This document shows, piece after piece, positions 1-9,512 of a stretch of 64,000 nucleotides of DNA (position 1 is the first letter of the stretch; each line of letters starts with the position of its first letter). This DNA is from Streptomyces cavernae (GTDB lineage: Bacteria; Actinomycetota; Actinomycetes; Streptomycetales; Streptomycetaceae): positions 235,914 through 299,913 of the forward strand of contig NZ_ML137710.1 in assembly GCF_004023625.1 (NCBI RefSeq). The letters are read 5' to 3'. The notes beneath the pieces are model-generated. The model saw only the letters and a program-made list of their open reading frames with translations, searched no databases and was not told the origin of the DNA. The translations under genes were made by a program, and so were the position numbers.

Positions 1-50
1 CTGACCTACGGTCAAACCAGACAGTTTGGTTTGGCGATGAGGAGTGCGTC

Positions 51-1028
<978 letters not shown>

Positions 1029-1055
1029 CCCGCCCCGCGGGCCAGGACACCGGTC

Positions 1056-1095
1056 CCACCGGCCGGGACCGTCATCGTGCGGTCCCGGCCGGTGG
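1056..1095 (+). terminator. Hairpin terminator after the aldo/keto reductase
   Basis: A perfect 16-bp inverted repeat (CCACCGGCCGGGACCG and its complement) with an 8-nt loop begins 28 nt after the stop codon. There is no T-tract, as is common for Streptomyces terminators. Confidence 0.7.
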
Positions 1096-1136
1096 CCGTC
1101 CGTCCTCGCCCGCGTCGTCCTCGCCGGCGTCCGGGT

Positions 1137-1486
1137 CTCGGAGGGAACTGCAGCAGGTGCAGGGTCTTGAAGATCCGGCCGTGGTGGGCGAATGCGTCGC
1201 CCAGGCCGGTCGGGCGGCCGTCCCGCAGAGCATGCGATCAGATCGTGGCCGCGGACCTCGCCGAGCGTCAGGGAGCCGGCCACGCGGAGCATGTCGCCCC
1301 CGTGGGCGCGGAACGCCGCCGTCGCGGCCCAGCAGTGCGTCCATGAGTCGCGCAGGGTGCCGGGCACGACGACGCCGCCCAGGCCCATCCCTGGTCGTTG
1401 ACGACGTTCAGCCAGATCGCGCCCTTCTGCCGCAGGGCGAAGTACCGGGGACTGTAGCCCGCGTGGATCGTCTGGACGGGCACGCC
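1137..1486 (-). pseudogene. Tn3-family transposase (TnpA) remnant
   Basis: Reading the minus strand in shifting frames gives pieces that match the C-terminal part of Tn3-family transposases: TIHAGYSPRYFALRQKGAIW followed by LNVVNDQG, then GLGGVVVPGTLRDS, then VAGSLTLGEVRGHDLI, and finally GDAFAHHGRIFKTLHLLQF. The pieces are in the right order but lie in different frames. A large stretch is missing between the VPGTLRDS and VAGSL parts, so this is an internally deleted, frameshifted fossil. No terminal repeats or resolvase were recognised. It lies between the lone reductase and the catabolic island and may mark the island's left boundary. Confidence 0.72.
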
Positions 1487-1848
1487 TGCTGGACAACGCC
1501 GAGGTTCTGCCTGTGCTGGCTGGGCCGCACCTCGATCACCTGAACTCCTTGGTGGGTTACCGCTGATGGGGGTTCCGGAATCGCCGTTCGAGGCGGAATC
1601 GGGCGTGCCGTGTGGGCTCGTCGGTCGACCAGTCGAAGGTCCGCCTGCGGGGGCCCCTGAGCAGGCCGACCCGGTCCGGGGTGATCCTGGCGTGCCGGGT
1701 GGCCGGGAAGTCACGGATCTGGGCGCGGTCGGGTGGCCGTTCCGGTGAATGCCGTGGCAGTTGAGGTCGGCGACGGTCTCGGGTCGTTCCTCACACGTTC
1801 GAGGGCAGCCAGGCGCCCCGGCCGGCGGCGCGGGGCGCCTGGCGCCTC
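1487..1848. other. Gene-free stretch left of the catabolic operon
   Basis: No reading frame here has recognisable protein content. The composition is high GC without a strong hairpin. It may be further transposon debris, because it directly continues the TnpA remnant. Confidence 0.4.
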
Positions 1849-2802
1849 TCACTGGTCGGAGTGCAGCGAGCCTTCGTAGTCCGGCCGCTGGTGAGGAGGC
1901 AGGAAGGTCTCCTCGACGTGCCGGATCGTCGCGTAGGACGGACGGGCGAGCTCGCCGAAGGCCAGGTGGTACCGCGTCCCCTTCAACGCCTCGATGCGCT
2001 CGTTGTACTCGTCCATCCAGGCCGGCTCGCCACGGTCCTTGCCGTCGAGCAGAGCGCGCCATACCTCGTGCACGCCCGGCTGGATGAAGGGGAAGACCGT
2101 GATGGCCTGCCCCATCGCGGACATCTGCTCGACCGTGGGTGCGGGCCGCGCGGACGGGCTGGTCAGCACGAACGCCCGGCCGTTGGTCTCCCGCAGCGCC
2201 TGCCGAGCCTGGTCCCAGGACTGCAGGCCCTCGTAGAAGACGACGTCGGCGCCGGTCTCGGCGAGGTAGAGATTGCCGCGCCGGACGGCCTCCTTGAGGC
2301 TGCCGCCCGCGGCGCCGTACCCGTCGGTGCGGGCCACGATGACGAAGTCGGGGTCCAGCGCGTCGCGCACCTCGCACGCCGCGCGGAGCCGGCCAATGGC
2401 CTCGTCGTCGTCGGCCAGCCGGATGCCCTTGGTGCCGCCGGCCTTCTTCGGCTCGGCCTGGTCCTCCAGGTGCACCCCGGCCACGCCCAGCCGGATGAAC
2501 TCCTCGATGGTGCGCTGTACGTTGATCGCGCTGCCGTAGCCGGTGTCCGCGTCGCAGAAGATCGGCAGGTCGGTCGCACGCACGAACTTGGCGGCGTGGG
2601 CGAGTACCTCGGTCTGGGTGAGCAGCCCCACGTCGGTGAAACCGTCCCACCAGGCGCTGAACCCGCCGGAGAGCCAGAATGCCTCGTACCCGGCGGCCTG
2701 CGCCATCTGGGCGTGCAGGGGCACCGTGCCCATGGGCAGGACGGTGGTGGTGGGCCGCTCGAAGAGCTCGCGCAGCCGGGTGGTGCTCCTCGGCGCGCTC
2801 AC
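1849..2802 (-). CDS. Isocitrate lyase/PEP mutase superfamily lyase
   Basis: A 317-residue protein starting at a GTG that overlaps the P450 stop codon (GTGA), so the two are translationally coupled. It has the superfamily barrel signatures: LPMGTVPLHAQMAQAAGYEA near the N-terminus, the metal-binding DADTGYG motif near residue 83, GVHLEDQ, and IVARTDG. Members cleave or form C-C or C-P bonds next to a carboxylate, such as 2-methylisocitrate, dimethylmalate or oxaloacetate. The active-site loop that reads K-[KR]-C-G-H in true lyases reads PKKAGGTKG here, so the catalytic Cys is Ala. A different chemistry or substrate is likely. As the third gene of the SDR-P450 operon it may perform the last carbon-carbon cleavage of the pathway. 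Confidence 0.85.
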   Translation of the reverse strand: MSAPRSTTRLRELFERPTTTVLPMGTVPLHAQMAQAAGYEAFWLSGGFSAWWDGFTDVGLLTQTEVLAHAAKFVRATDLPIFCDADTGYGSAINVQRTIEEFIRLGVAGVHLEDQAEPKKAGGTKGIRLADDDEAIGRLRAACEVRDALDPDFVIVARTDGYGAAGGSLKEAVRRGNLYLAETGADVVFYEGLQSWDQARQALRETNGRAFVLTSPSARPAPTVEQMSAMGQAITVFPFIQPGVHEVWRALLDGKDRGEPAWMDEYNERIEALKGTRYHLAFGELARPSYATIRHVEETFLPPHQRPDYEGSLHSDQ

Positions 2803-4073
2803 GCTGCGTGCTCGGCGGTGGCGCGGGGGCCCAGCTGCACGTGCAGGGAGGACACCCCGTTGATCACGTGGTCGACGATCCAGTCGGGCTTGTCGGCGTC
2901 GACGACGTGGAAGTCGGGAAAGGCCGCGAAGAACTTCTCGAACATGACCATGAGCTCCAGCCGGGCCAGATGCCGGCCGAGGCAGCGGTGGATGCCGTCG
3001 CCGAAGGACAGGTACGGATTGGGGTTGCGGGTGATGTCGAAGGCATCGGGGTCGTGGAACACCGCCTCGTCCCGGTTGGCCGAGGAGATGAACGGCACGA
3101 CCCAGTCCCCGGCCTTGATGGTCTTCCCGCCGAGCTGGTGGTCCGCGCGGGCGACCCGCATCCGCGAGCGTGCCGGGGTGACCCACCGCAGGACCTCGTC
3201 GACCGCCGACCCCATGAGGCTCGGGTCTGCCTGTAGCAGGGCGAGCTGGTCACGGTTCTGGTGGAACAGCCACAGGCCGACAGCGGCGGCGTTTCGGGTG
3301 GTCTCCAGGCCGCCCACGATGATCGTGTTCACCCACGCGGATATCTCGGAGTCGTCGAGGTGCGCCCCTTCCACCTCGAGTCCGGCCAGCACCGAGATGA
3401 AGTCGTCCGCGGGCTCGGCGCGCCGCTGGGCGGTCATCTCCCGGGCGAAGTCGATGAGTTCGTGCCGGGCCTGCAGCGAGGTCTCCTCGGGTGTCTGGCC
3501 CTCGATGGCGTAGTGCGGATCGGCGGGGGCGAAGCTGCGCCAGACCAGGAGCCTGATGCGTTCCCAGTGCTCGGGTGGCACGCCGAGGAAGCCGAGCACC
3601 ACGAACATCGGGACGTCGCCGGCCAGCTCCTGCACGAACTCCGTCTCGCCCTTGGCCGCGATGCGGTCGATGAGGTGGTCGACGGTCGACTCGACGCTCT
3701 GCCGCATCCGGCCGATCTGGGGGACGGAGAAGAACTTGTTGACCGGGGCCCGGAAGAGGGTGTGCCGCGGGGGGTCCATCAGCGCCAGGCTCGCGTGCAG
3801 CCCGAGGTCGGCGTACTGCTGAGATGTCAGCCGCTGGACGGTCCTGGGGAGCCGCATGTCGCGGGAGATGCTGTAGTTCACCCGGTCGGCGAACAGCTGC
3901 TTGCACTCGTCGTACCGGGACAGCGCCCAGAAGCCGTGGCCGTAGGTCACCGCCGGCGTCCAGTGGACGGGGTCCTCATCACGGAGCCGTTTGAACGCTG
4001 CTCGGGGCTCGCCGTCGCGGTACCAGTTCGGGTCGGCGAGACCCTCGTCGATGTCGTCCCATGTCGTGGACAT
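2799..4073 (-). CDS. Cytochrome P450 monooxygenase
   Basis: A 424-residue soluble bacterial P450 of normal length. The I-helix reads VGGLETTRN, with the acid-Thr pair used in oxygen activation. The K-helix ExxR is in DEVLR. The haem loop FGDGIHRCLGRHLA supplies the Cys ligand near residue 364. Class I bacterial P450s take electrons from a ferredoxin and ferredoxin reductase, and both are encoded just across the divergent promoter. The gene is 10 nt downstream of the SDR and overlaps the lyase by 4 nt, so the three form one operon. Placement inside an oxidative catabolic cluster suggests hydroxylation of a hydrophobic growth substrate. Its CYP family cannot be assigned by eye. Confidence 0.95.
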   Translation of the reverse strand: MSTTWDDIDEGLADPNWYRDGEPRAAFKRLRDEDPVHWTPAVTYGHGFWALSRYDECKQLFADRVNYSISRDMRLPRTVQRLTSQQYADLGLHASLALMDPPRHTLFRAPVNKFFSVPQIGRMRQSVESTVDHLIDRIAAKGETEFVQELAGDVPMFVVLGFLGVPPEHWERIRLLVWRSFAPADPHYAIEGQTPEETSLQARHELIDFAREMTAQRRAEPADDFISVLAGLEVEGAHLDDSEISAWVNTIIVGGLETTRNAAAVGLWLFHQNRDQLALLQADPSLMGSAVDEVLRWVTPARSRMRVARADHQLGGKTIKAGDWVVPFISSANRDEAVFHDPDAFDITRNPNPYLSFGDGIHRCLGRHLARLELMVMFEKFFAAFPDFHVVDADKPDWIVDHVINGVSSLHVQLGPRATAEHAA

Positions 4074-4083
4074 CGGTGTCCTC

Positions 4084-4938
4084 TCAGCTCGCTGGTTCGG
4101 TGCTTGGGGTGTCGCGGAAACCGCCGGTCAGGTCGGCCAGCCGCTGTTCCTGCCACCGGGCGGGCACGGGCTGGGTCAGGCAGTAGCGGTCGTCGGCCAG
4201 CACGGCCTGGAAGACGCGCTCGCCGACCTCGTCGGGGTCGGCGACGGTCTGGTCCAGGTGCGCATCGACCGCGGAGACCCAAGGGGTGACCGTCCGAGCC
4301 GACGAACGGTCCGCCTCGGCCCGGAGTCGCTCGCTGGTGGCGATGCGGGTGGCGACGGCACCCGGGAAGACGACCGTGACGCCGATGTCGTGACCCTGGT
4401 CGGCAAGTTCGGCGCGCAGGACGTTGGAAATGCCCTCCAGCGCGTACTTGGACCCGGTGTACATGGAGTGGCCCTTGACGTCGTTCAGGGCGGCGGTGGA
4501 GGCGATGTTGACGACGTGCCGCCGGCCGGTCTGCTCCAGCATGCGGGGCAGGAAGGCGCGCAGACCGTTGACGACGCCGAAGTAGTTGACCTCCATCATC
4601 CAGCGGAAGTCCTCCTCGGACCCGTGCCACAGCGCCCGCATCGGTCGCATGGTCACCCCGGCGTTGTTGACCAGGACGTCGACCCGTCCTTCCTCGGCGT
4701 AGACAGCGTCGGCCAACGACTGCACAGCCCGGGCGTCGGTGACGTCGACCTGCGCCGCTCGGGCCGACCCGCCGTCCGCGCGTAGCTCGCCCGCCACCTC
4801 CTCGGCCGCCTCACCCTCCACATCGGTGACCACGACGGACGCACCACGCCGGGCAAAAGCGGCGGCGATGCCCCGACCGATGCCGCCCCCGGCCCCGGTG
4901 ACGACCACCACGGACCCCGACGGCTTGAAGCTGCTCAC
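4084..4938 (-). CDS. Short-chain dehydrogenase/reductase (first gene of P450 operon)
   Basis: A 284-residue classical SDR. It has the TGAGGGIG cofactor loop near residue 15, NNAG near 90, a catalytic Ser in NIASTAA and the YTGSK Tyr-Lys pair. Asp in VVTDVEG after beta2 favours NAD(H). About 30 residues follow the core fold. As the leading gene before the P450 it probably oxidises the alcohol the P450 makes, or another pathway alcohol. Expression is likely controlled from the intergenic region shared with the divergent LysR gene. Confidence 0.93.
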   Translation of the reverse strand: MSSFKPSGSVVVVTGAGGGIGRGIAAAFARRGASVVVTDVEGEAAEEVAGELRADGGSARAAQVDVTDARAVQSLADAVYAEEGRVDVLVNNAGVTMRPMRALWHGSEEDFRWMMEVNYFGVVNGLRAFLPRMLEQTGRRHVVNIASTAALNDVKGHSMYTGSKYALEGISNVLRAELADQGHDIGVTVVFPGAVATRIATSERLRAEADRSSARTVTPWVSAVDAHLDQTVADPDEVGERVFQAVLADDRYCLTQPVPARWQEQRLADLTGGFRDTPSTEPAS

Positions 4939-5066
4939 GATCGACCCACCACTTTCCGTCTCCTGCGCGCCGTCCGGTGCATGGACAGGACGTTAGGAGA
5001 GAGCGACGATGATGGGAAATGCATTCTGCAGGGCATATGGATGCGCTTGAGTTATCAGGAGGACAT
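4939..5066. promoter_or_regulatory. Divergent promoter region between SDR-P450 operon and lysR
   Basis: A 128-bp gap between two divergent starts. It contains clustered ATGC/GCAT half-sites (AAATGCATTCTGCAGGGCAT, then GGATGC). The same ATGC half-site forms the perfect palindrome upstream of the ferredoxin gene. This is the natural place for autoregulation and activation by the LysR protein. Which half-sites pair is inferred. Confidence 0.5.
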
Positions 5067-6023
5067 GTGCAGACCGCCATGCTGGGCCACCACCCGGTGG
5101 ATCTGGTCAAGATCCGGCACTTCGTCGCCGTGGCCCAGCTGGCGAGCTTCGCGCGCGCGGCTGAGCGACTGCACATCTCACAACCGGCGCTGAGTCGCAG
5201 CATCCAGTCCTTGGAGCGGACCTACTCCGTGCGGCTGCTGGACCGTGACCGCAGTGGTGTGGCGCTGACCTCGGCCGGGCGCCTGCTCCTGCCCAAGGCG
5301 CTCGACCTGCTTGCCAACGCCGAGTCCCTGGGACTGGAGATCGAGGCCATCGCCCGTGGTGTGGTGGGGACCCTGTCCTTCGGGATCGGTGGGGGAGCCT
5401 CGGGAACGCTGGTCCCCGAGGTGCTCGCCGACCTGCTGCCCACTTTCCCCCAGCTGCAGGTGTCGGTGACTGTGGGCAGTTACGAGACCCTGGCGAGCCG
5501 GCTCGCTGCGGCGGCCGACGAGTTCTTCCTCAGCCGTGCCGCCAACTGGTCCCCGCAGGACGCCAGCGAGGTGGAGGTCATCGGTCGGGGGAGCCCGATG
5601 CTCTTCGTCCGGCCCGGGCACCCGCTGCTTGCCGAGGAGTCCGTGCCGCTGAGGGCCTTGGCCGACTACCGGTTGCTGGCCACCACGGAGTGGAACGCCA
5701 TGGTCGATGCCCTGCCCCACCGCCGCGAGCGGGATCTGATGCGGGCCCGGGTGGTGCTGGACGAGCTGTCGGTGATGGTGGCGGTCACGCACCGCTCGGA
5801 CCTGGTCATGGTCTCCTCCAGCGTGCCCGACACCGGCGGCCTCGTCCCCCTGCGGGTCAGGGGAAACTTCCTGGCGTCACCGCTGCTCAAGCGGGAGGCG
5901 GGAATCTTCACCCTACCCAATCGCAGCCTGTCCCCGGCGGCCACGGCGGCCGTCGAGCTGCTCCGGTCCCGCGCGGGCCTCTTCATGCAGCCGGTGTCCG
6001 ACCGCATCGAGGCCCCGCGGTGA
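5067..6023 (+). CDS. LysR-family transcriptional regulator
   Basis: A LysR-type regulator with its winged HTH at the start (LVKIRHFVAVAQLASFARAA, then LHISQPALSRSIQSLE) and a periplasmic-binding-protein-like effector domain from about residue 90. I chose the GTG at 5067 because AGGAGG lies 4 nt ahead of it. In-frame ATGs at 5019 and 5079 are alternatives; the first would give 334 residues. The gene sits between the SDR-P450-lyase operon and the ferredoxin/reductase genes, the classical position for the activator of a catabolic cluster. Its ligand is presumably the substrate or an early intermediate. Confidence 0.92.
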   Translation: MQTAMLGHHPVDLVKIRHFVAVAQLASFARAAERLHISQPALSRSIQSLERTYSVRLLDRDRSGVALTSAGRLLLPKALDLLANAESLGLEIEAIARGVVGTLSFGIGGGASGTLVPEVLADLLPTFPQLQVSVTVGSYETLASRLAAAADEFFLSRAANWSPQDASEVEVIGRGSPMLFVRPGHPLLAEESVPLRALADYRLLATTEWNAMVDALPHRRERDLMRARVVLDELSVMVAVTHRSDLVMVSSSVPDTGGLVPLRVRGNFLASPLLKREAGIFTLPNRSLSPAATAAVELLRSRAGLFMQPVSDRIEAPR

Positions 6024-6029
6024 CCCCGA

Positions 6030-6050
6030 CTGATGCCTGGTATGCATCAG
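6030..6050. promoter_or_regulatory. Perfect palindrome with LysR-type T-N11-A box
   Basis: CTGATGC and GCATCAG form perfect 7-bp arms around a 7-nt spacer. The inner part reads ATGC-N7-GCAT, which fits the T-N11-A consensus of LysR-type operators. It lies 7 nt after the lysR stop and 102 nt before the ferredoxin start, a good position for an activator site. Confidence 0.65.
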
Positions 6051-6151
6051 TTTCATAGTCAAGATGCAATGGCCGGATCAGCGTCTGCTTCGTACCGTGC
6101 GTGATGTCGGTGGCATCCGATCATCGACTCGGACGAGCGGAAGGATCCGTC

Positions 6152-6472
6152 GTGGGTCGCATCACGTTCATCGACAGCGGGCAGGCCGAGCGGCCCGCCG
6201 ACTTCTCCCCCGGGGAGTCGGTGATGACCGCAGCGGTCAACAACAACGTCGCCGGCATCGACGGCGAGTGCGGCGGCGAGCTCAGCTGTGCCACGTGCCA
6301 TGTCTATCTGCCGGAGTCCCTGGCTGCCCTGGTCCCGCCGCCCTCGGCCGACGAGCTGGAGATGCTCGAGGTCGTCGACGAACGACAGGCCGGTAGCAGG
6401 CTCGGGTGCCAGGTCCGGCTCGTCGACTCCATGGACGGCATGGTGGTCGTCGTGGCGGGTGAGGGATCGTGA
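6152..6472 (+). CDS. [2Fe-2S] ferredoxin (putidaredoxin/adrenodoxin type)
   Basis: A 106-residue electron carrier. The cluster ligands are C40, C46 and C49 in ECGGELSCATCH, plus C86 in RLGCQV, which is the C-x5-C-x2-C...C pattern of vertebrate-type and putidaredoxin ferredoxins. I chose the GTG at 6152 because GGAAGGA lies about 7 nt upstream and it gives the normal family length. An in-frame start further upstream would add an unusual tail. The gene overlaps the reductase by 4 nt and should carry electrons from that reductase to the P450 encoded across the divergent promoter. Confidence 0.93.
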   Translation: MGRITFIDSGQAERPADFSPGESVMTAAVNNNVAGIDGECGGELSCATCHVYLPESLAALVPPPSADELEMLEVVDERQAGSRLGCQVRLVDSMDGMVVVVAGEGS

Positions 6473-7704
6473 CCACAACGTACGACGTGGTGGTCGTCGG
6501 CGCCGGGCATGCGGGGGTCGCGGTGGTGAGCGCCCTGGCCAAGGCAGGCTTCGCCGGGAGCGTCGCCGTCCTCGGCGACGAGCCCGTCCTGCCTTACGAG
6601 CGCCCGCCGCTGTCCAAGGAGTACCTGACCGACGGCGGCGCAGCGCCGCTGCTCCGCACCGAGGCGTTCTGGTCCACCGACAGCGTCCAGCTCGAACTCG
6701 GTGCCCAGGTGACCACGGTGGACCCGGCGGCGAAGCTGGTTCATGTCGCCGACGGCCGCACCTTCGGCTACCGGAAGCTGGTGTGGGCCACCGGCGCCGA
6801 CGCGCGTGCTCTGCGCGTGCCGGGCGCGACCGCCGACAACCTGCACAGCATCCGCAGGCTGTCCGACGTCGACCGGCTCCGCCGTCATCTGACCGCCCGC
6901 GGGCGGGCGGTCATCATCGGCGGGGGCTACATCGGTCTGGAGACGGCAGCCGTCCTGACCGGGCTGGGGCACCAGGTGACCGTGGTGGAGGCGGTGGACC
7001 GGGTGCTCGCCCGGGTCACCGGACCGGTCGTCTCCCGTTTCTACCAGCAGTTGCACGAGCGCCACGGCGTCCGCATCGTGCTCGGTGAGACCGTCGCCGG
7101 CATCGCGACCCGCGCCGGCCGCGCCCATGGGGTGCACCTGGGCAGTGGTGAGCTTCTGCCGGCCGACGTCGTGATCGTCGGCGTGGGCGCGGTCCCGGCC
7201 GTCGAGGTGCTTCAGGATGCGGGCGCCGCCGGCGACGGCGGGCTGCTCGTCGACGACCTCTGCCGTACCACCCTGCCCGACGTCCACGCCATCGGGGACT
7301 GCGCCCTGCAGGTCAATCGGTTCAGCACCTCGGCGGCCCCGGTCCGCCTGGAGTCGGTGTCGAACGCCAACCACCAGGCGAAGGTGACTGCCGCCCACCT
7401 TGTCGGCGCACCGCCGCCGGTCCCTGCCGTGCCGTGGTTCTGGTCGAACCAGTACGACGTCAAGCTGCAGACCGCCGGTCTGTTCGCCGGCCACGACGAG
7501 GTCGTCACCCGCGGGGAACCGGACAGCGGTCGGTTCTCGGTGCTCTACCTCGCTCGGGGCCGGCTCCTCGCCGCTGACTGTGTCAACGTGCCTGCGGACT
7601 TCGCGGGTGCCAGGCGGGTCATCGGCGAGCGAGAGCGGCTCGACACCGAGCTCGCCGCGGATCCGGGGACGCCGTTGAAGACAGCGGTCCTGGCTCACGC
7701 CTAG
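6469..7704 (+). CDS. Ferredoxin reductase, NAD(P)H-dependent FAD protein
   Basis: A 411-residue pyridine nucleotide-disulfide oxidoreductase-type reductase, related to putidaredoxin and rhodocoxin reductases. It has an N-terminal FAD loop VVVGAGHAGVAV, a second NAD loop VIIGGGYIGLETA near residue 146, and the FAD-contact segment DVHAIGDCAL. The C-terminal domain (VPWFWSNQYDVKLQ) is typical of oxygenase-coupled reductases. Start GTG overlaps the ferredoxin stop (GTGA). Together the two supply the P450 with electrons. Confidence 0.94.
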   Translation: MTTTYDVVVVGAGHAGVAVVSALAKAGFAGSVAVLGDEPVLPYERPPLSKEYLTDGGAAPLLRTEAFWSTDSVQLELGAQVTTVDPAAKLVHVADGRTFGYRKLVWATGADARALRVPGATADNLHSIRRLSDVDRLRRHLTARGRAVIIGGGYIGLETAAVLTGLGHQVTVVEAVDRVLARVTGPVVSRFYQQLHERHGVRIVLGETVAGIATRAGRAHGVHLGSGELLPADVVIVGVGAVPAVEVLQDAGAAGDGGLLVDDLCRTTLPDVHAIGDCALQVNRFSTSAAPVRLESVSNANHQAKVTAAHLVGAPPPVPAVPWFWSNQYDVKLQTAGLFAGHDEVVTRGEPDSGRFSVLYLARGRLLAADCVNVPADFAGARRVIGERERLDTELAADPGTPLKTAVLAHA

Positions 7705-7937
7705 CCGTAGGCGACGCATTTAACTGGCTGACCTGCGTAAATCCGATCGCCGCGCAGGGCTGTCCGCCGGACGTCGTGATGCGCCCGATGCAATCAGACG
7801 GCGTGAACATGCATTGGACGTATGGACGTCCGTCGCCGGAAGCTTGCACGAGCAGCACTGGCACCGGCCACAGGCGACGCAGCTCACCACCACCCTTTGC
7901 GGAGCATCGGACCTCGAACAGTGCAAGGAGGCACTAC
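7705..7937 (+). promoter_or_regulatory. Intergenic region ahead of the aldehyde dehydrogenase
   Basis: A 233-bp gap with an ATTTA...TAAAT dyad near 7728-7750, an ACGCA...TGCGT pair around it, and GATGCAAT / CATGCATTGG half-sites at about 7787-7814 like those near the LysR gene. It probably holds a second pathway promoter. A strong AAGGAGG ribosome-binding site precedes the GTG start at 7938. Confidence 0.4.
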
Positions 7938-9428
7938 GTGACACAGACCGACACCACCACCGCCAGCGGGGTCAAGAAGCTCTACATCGACGGGTCCTGG
8001 GTGAACTCGCGGTCGACGGCCACGATGTGGTCGATCAACCCGGCGACCGAGGAGAAGCTCGCGCTGGTCCCGGACGGCTCCCGGGAGGACGCCGACCAGG
8101 CCGTCCAGGCCGCGCGGCGGGCCTTCGACGACGGGCCGTGGCCCCGTCTGTCGGTCGAGGCGCGTCGTGCCTACCTCGTCCGGATGCACGAGATCATGCA
8201 GCGCCGGTTCGACGAGCTCGTCGAGCTGAACATCCAGGAGACCGGCTCCATCCCCTCCACCGCCTCGGGCATGCAGGTCGGCCTCGCCCTGGAGTTGTGG
8301 GGCGACATGGTCGAGCGGATCATGCCCACCTTCGCCTGGGAGCGGCCGGCCGCGGCCGTGGCGGGTCACGGGGTGGGGCAGGGGATCATTGTCCGTGAGC
8401 CGATCGGCGTGGCCAGCCTGATCACCGCCTACAACTTCCCGCTGTTCATCGCTGCGCAGAAGCTCGCCCCGGCGCTGGCGGCCGGGTGCACCGTCGTCCT
8501 CAAGCCCGCGCCGACCACCCCGCTGCAGGGTCTGGTCTGGGCCGAGATCGCCGAGGAGGCGGGCCTGCCCGCGGGCGTGGTGAACGTCGTCACCGGCGAC
8601 CGGGAGATCTCCGAGGAACTGACCACGCATCCCGGCGTCGACATGGTCAGCTTCACCGGCTCCGTCGCAGTCGGCAAGGCTGTCTACGAGCAGGCGGCGC
8701 GGTCCCTGAAGCGGGTCGTCCTCGAGCTCGGCGGCAAGTCCGCACACATCATCTGCGACGACGCCGACCTCGCGCCGGCTGTCGAGGACATCCTGTTCCA
8801 CACCACCACCCACGCCGGCCAGGGCTGTGTCTTCCTCACCCGCACGCTGGTGCACCGCTCGCGGCTGCAGGAGCTGGTCAAGCTGCTCAAGGGGCGGATG
8901 GAGGACGTCGTCACGGGGGACCCCCGCGACCCCCGCAGCACCATGGGGCCGCTCATCTCCGCCCAGCAGCGGGAGCGGGTGGAGTCGCTCATTCAGTCCG
9001 GCCTGGACGAGGGCGCCACCATCGCCGTCGGTGGCGGCCGGCCCGAAGGCAGCGACCGCGGATTCTTCGTCCAGCCCACCGTCTTCGTCGACGTGGACAA
9101 CTCCATGACCATTGCCCAGAACGAGTTCTTCGGCCCGGTCAACGTCGTGATCCCCTTCGACACCGACGACGACGCCGTCCGAATCGCCAACGACTCCGAC
9201 TTCGGTCTGGGCGGCGCGGTCCGGGCCAAGGACCCGGCCCGTGCGTTGAGCATCGCCCGGCGTCTGCGCACCGGCAACGTGTCCATCAACGGCGGCGGCG
9301 GTGCCGCCACGCTGCGGATGCCCTACGGCGGCTACAAGAACAGCGGCCTCGGCAAGGAGAACGGCGACGCCGGCCTGGACGGCTACCTGGAGACCAAGTC
9401 CATCAGCTGGAGCGTGGCCGCCGGCTGA
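7938..9428 (+). CDS. Aldehyde dehydrogenase (NAD(P)+)
   Basis: A 496-residue enzyme of normal family length, starting at the GTG 6 nt after AAGGAGG. It shows the general-base Glu (about 264) in VLELGGKS, the nucleophile Cys (about 296) in AGQGCVF, the FTGSVAVGK cofactor loop and the late FFGPV segment. Such enzymes oxidise aldehydes to carboxylic acids. In this cluster it would process an aldehyde released after alcohol oxidation or ring opening. A hairpin separates it from the next gene, so expression may step down there. Confidence 0.95.
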   Translation: MTQTDTTTASGVKKLYIDGSWVNSRSTATMWSINPATEEKLALVPDGSREDADQAVQAARRAFDDGPWPRLSVEARRAYLVRMHEIMQRRFDELVELNIQETGSIPSTASGMQVGLALELWGDMVERIMPTFAWERPAAAVAGHGVGQGIIVREPIGVASLITAYNFPLFIAAQKLAPALAAGCTVVLKPAPTTPLQGLVWAEIAEEAGLPAGVVNVVTGDREISEELTTHPGVDMVSFTGSVAVGKAVYEQAARSLKRVVLELGGKSAHIICDDADLAPAVEDILFHTTTHAGQGCVFLTRTLVHRSRLQELVKLLKGRMEDVVTGDPRDPRSTMGPLISAQQRERVESLIQSGLDEGATIAVGGGRPEGSDRGFFVQPTVFVDVDNSMTIAQNEFFGPVNVVIPFDTDDDAVRIANDSDFGLGGAVRAKDPARALSIARRLRTGNVSINGGGGAATLRMPYGGYKNSGLGKENGDAGLDGYLETKSISWSVAAG

Positions 9429-9445
9429 CCTGCCGAACGCGTCCT

Positions 9446-9478
9446 CGGCACCCCGACCGGGGCCCGGGCGGGGTGCCG
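9446..9478 (+). terminator. Hairpin after the aldehyde dehydrogenase
   Basis: CGGCACCCC and GGGGTGCCG pair around a 15-nt GC-rich loop 18 nt after the stop codon. It may be a partial terminator, since the downstream genes have the same direction. Confidence 0.5.
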
Positions 9479-9512
9479 CGCCCCCAGACCATGACCGACA
9501 AAGGAGTCAGCC

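Noticed and set aside
1861..3513. Long plus-strand frame opposite the lyase and P450
   Set aside because: The minus strand carries the P450 haem and I-helix motifs; the plus frame has none.
6304..7719. Long minus-strand frame opposite ferredoxin and ferredoxin reductase
   Set aside because: Shadow of the reductase gene: no motif, while the plus strand has complete FAD/NAD motifs and proper translational coupling.
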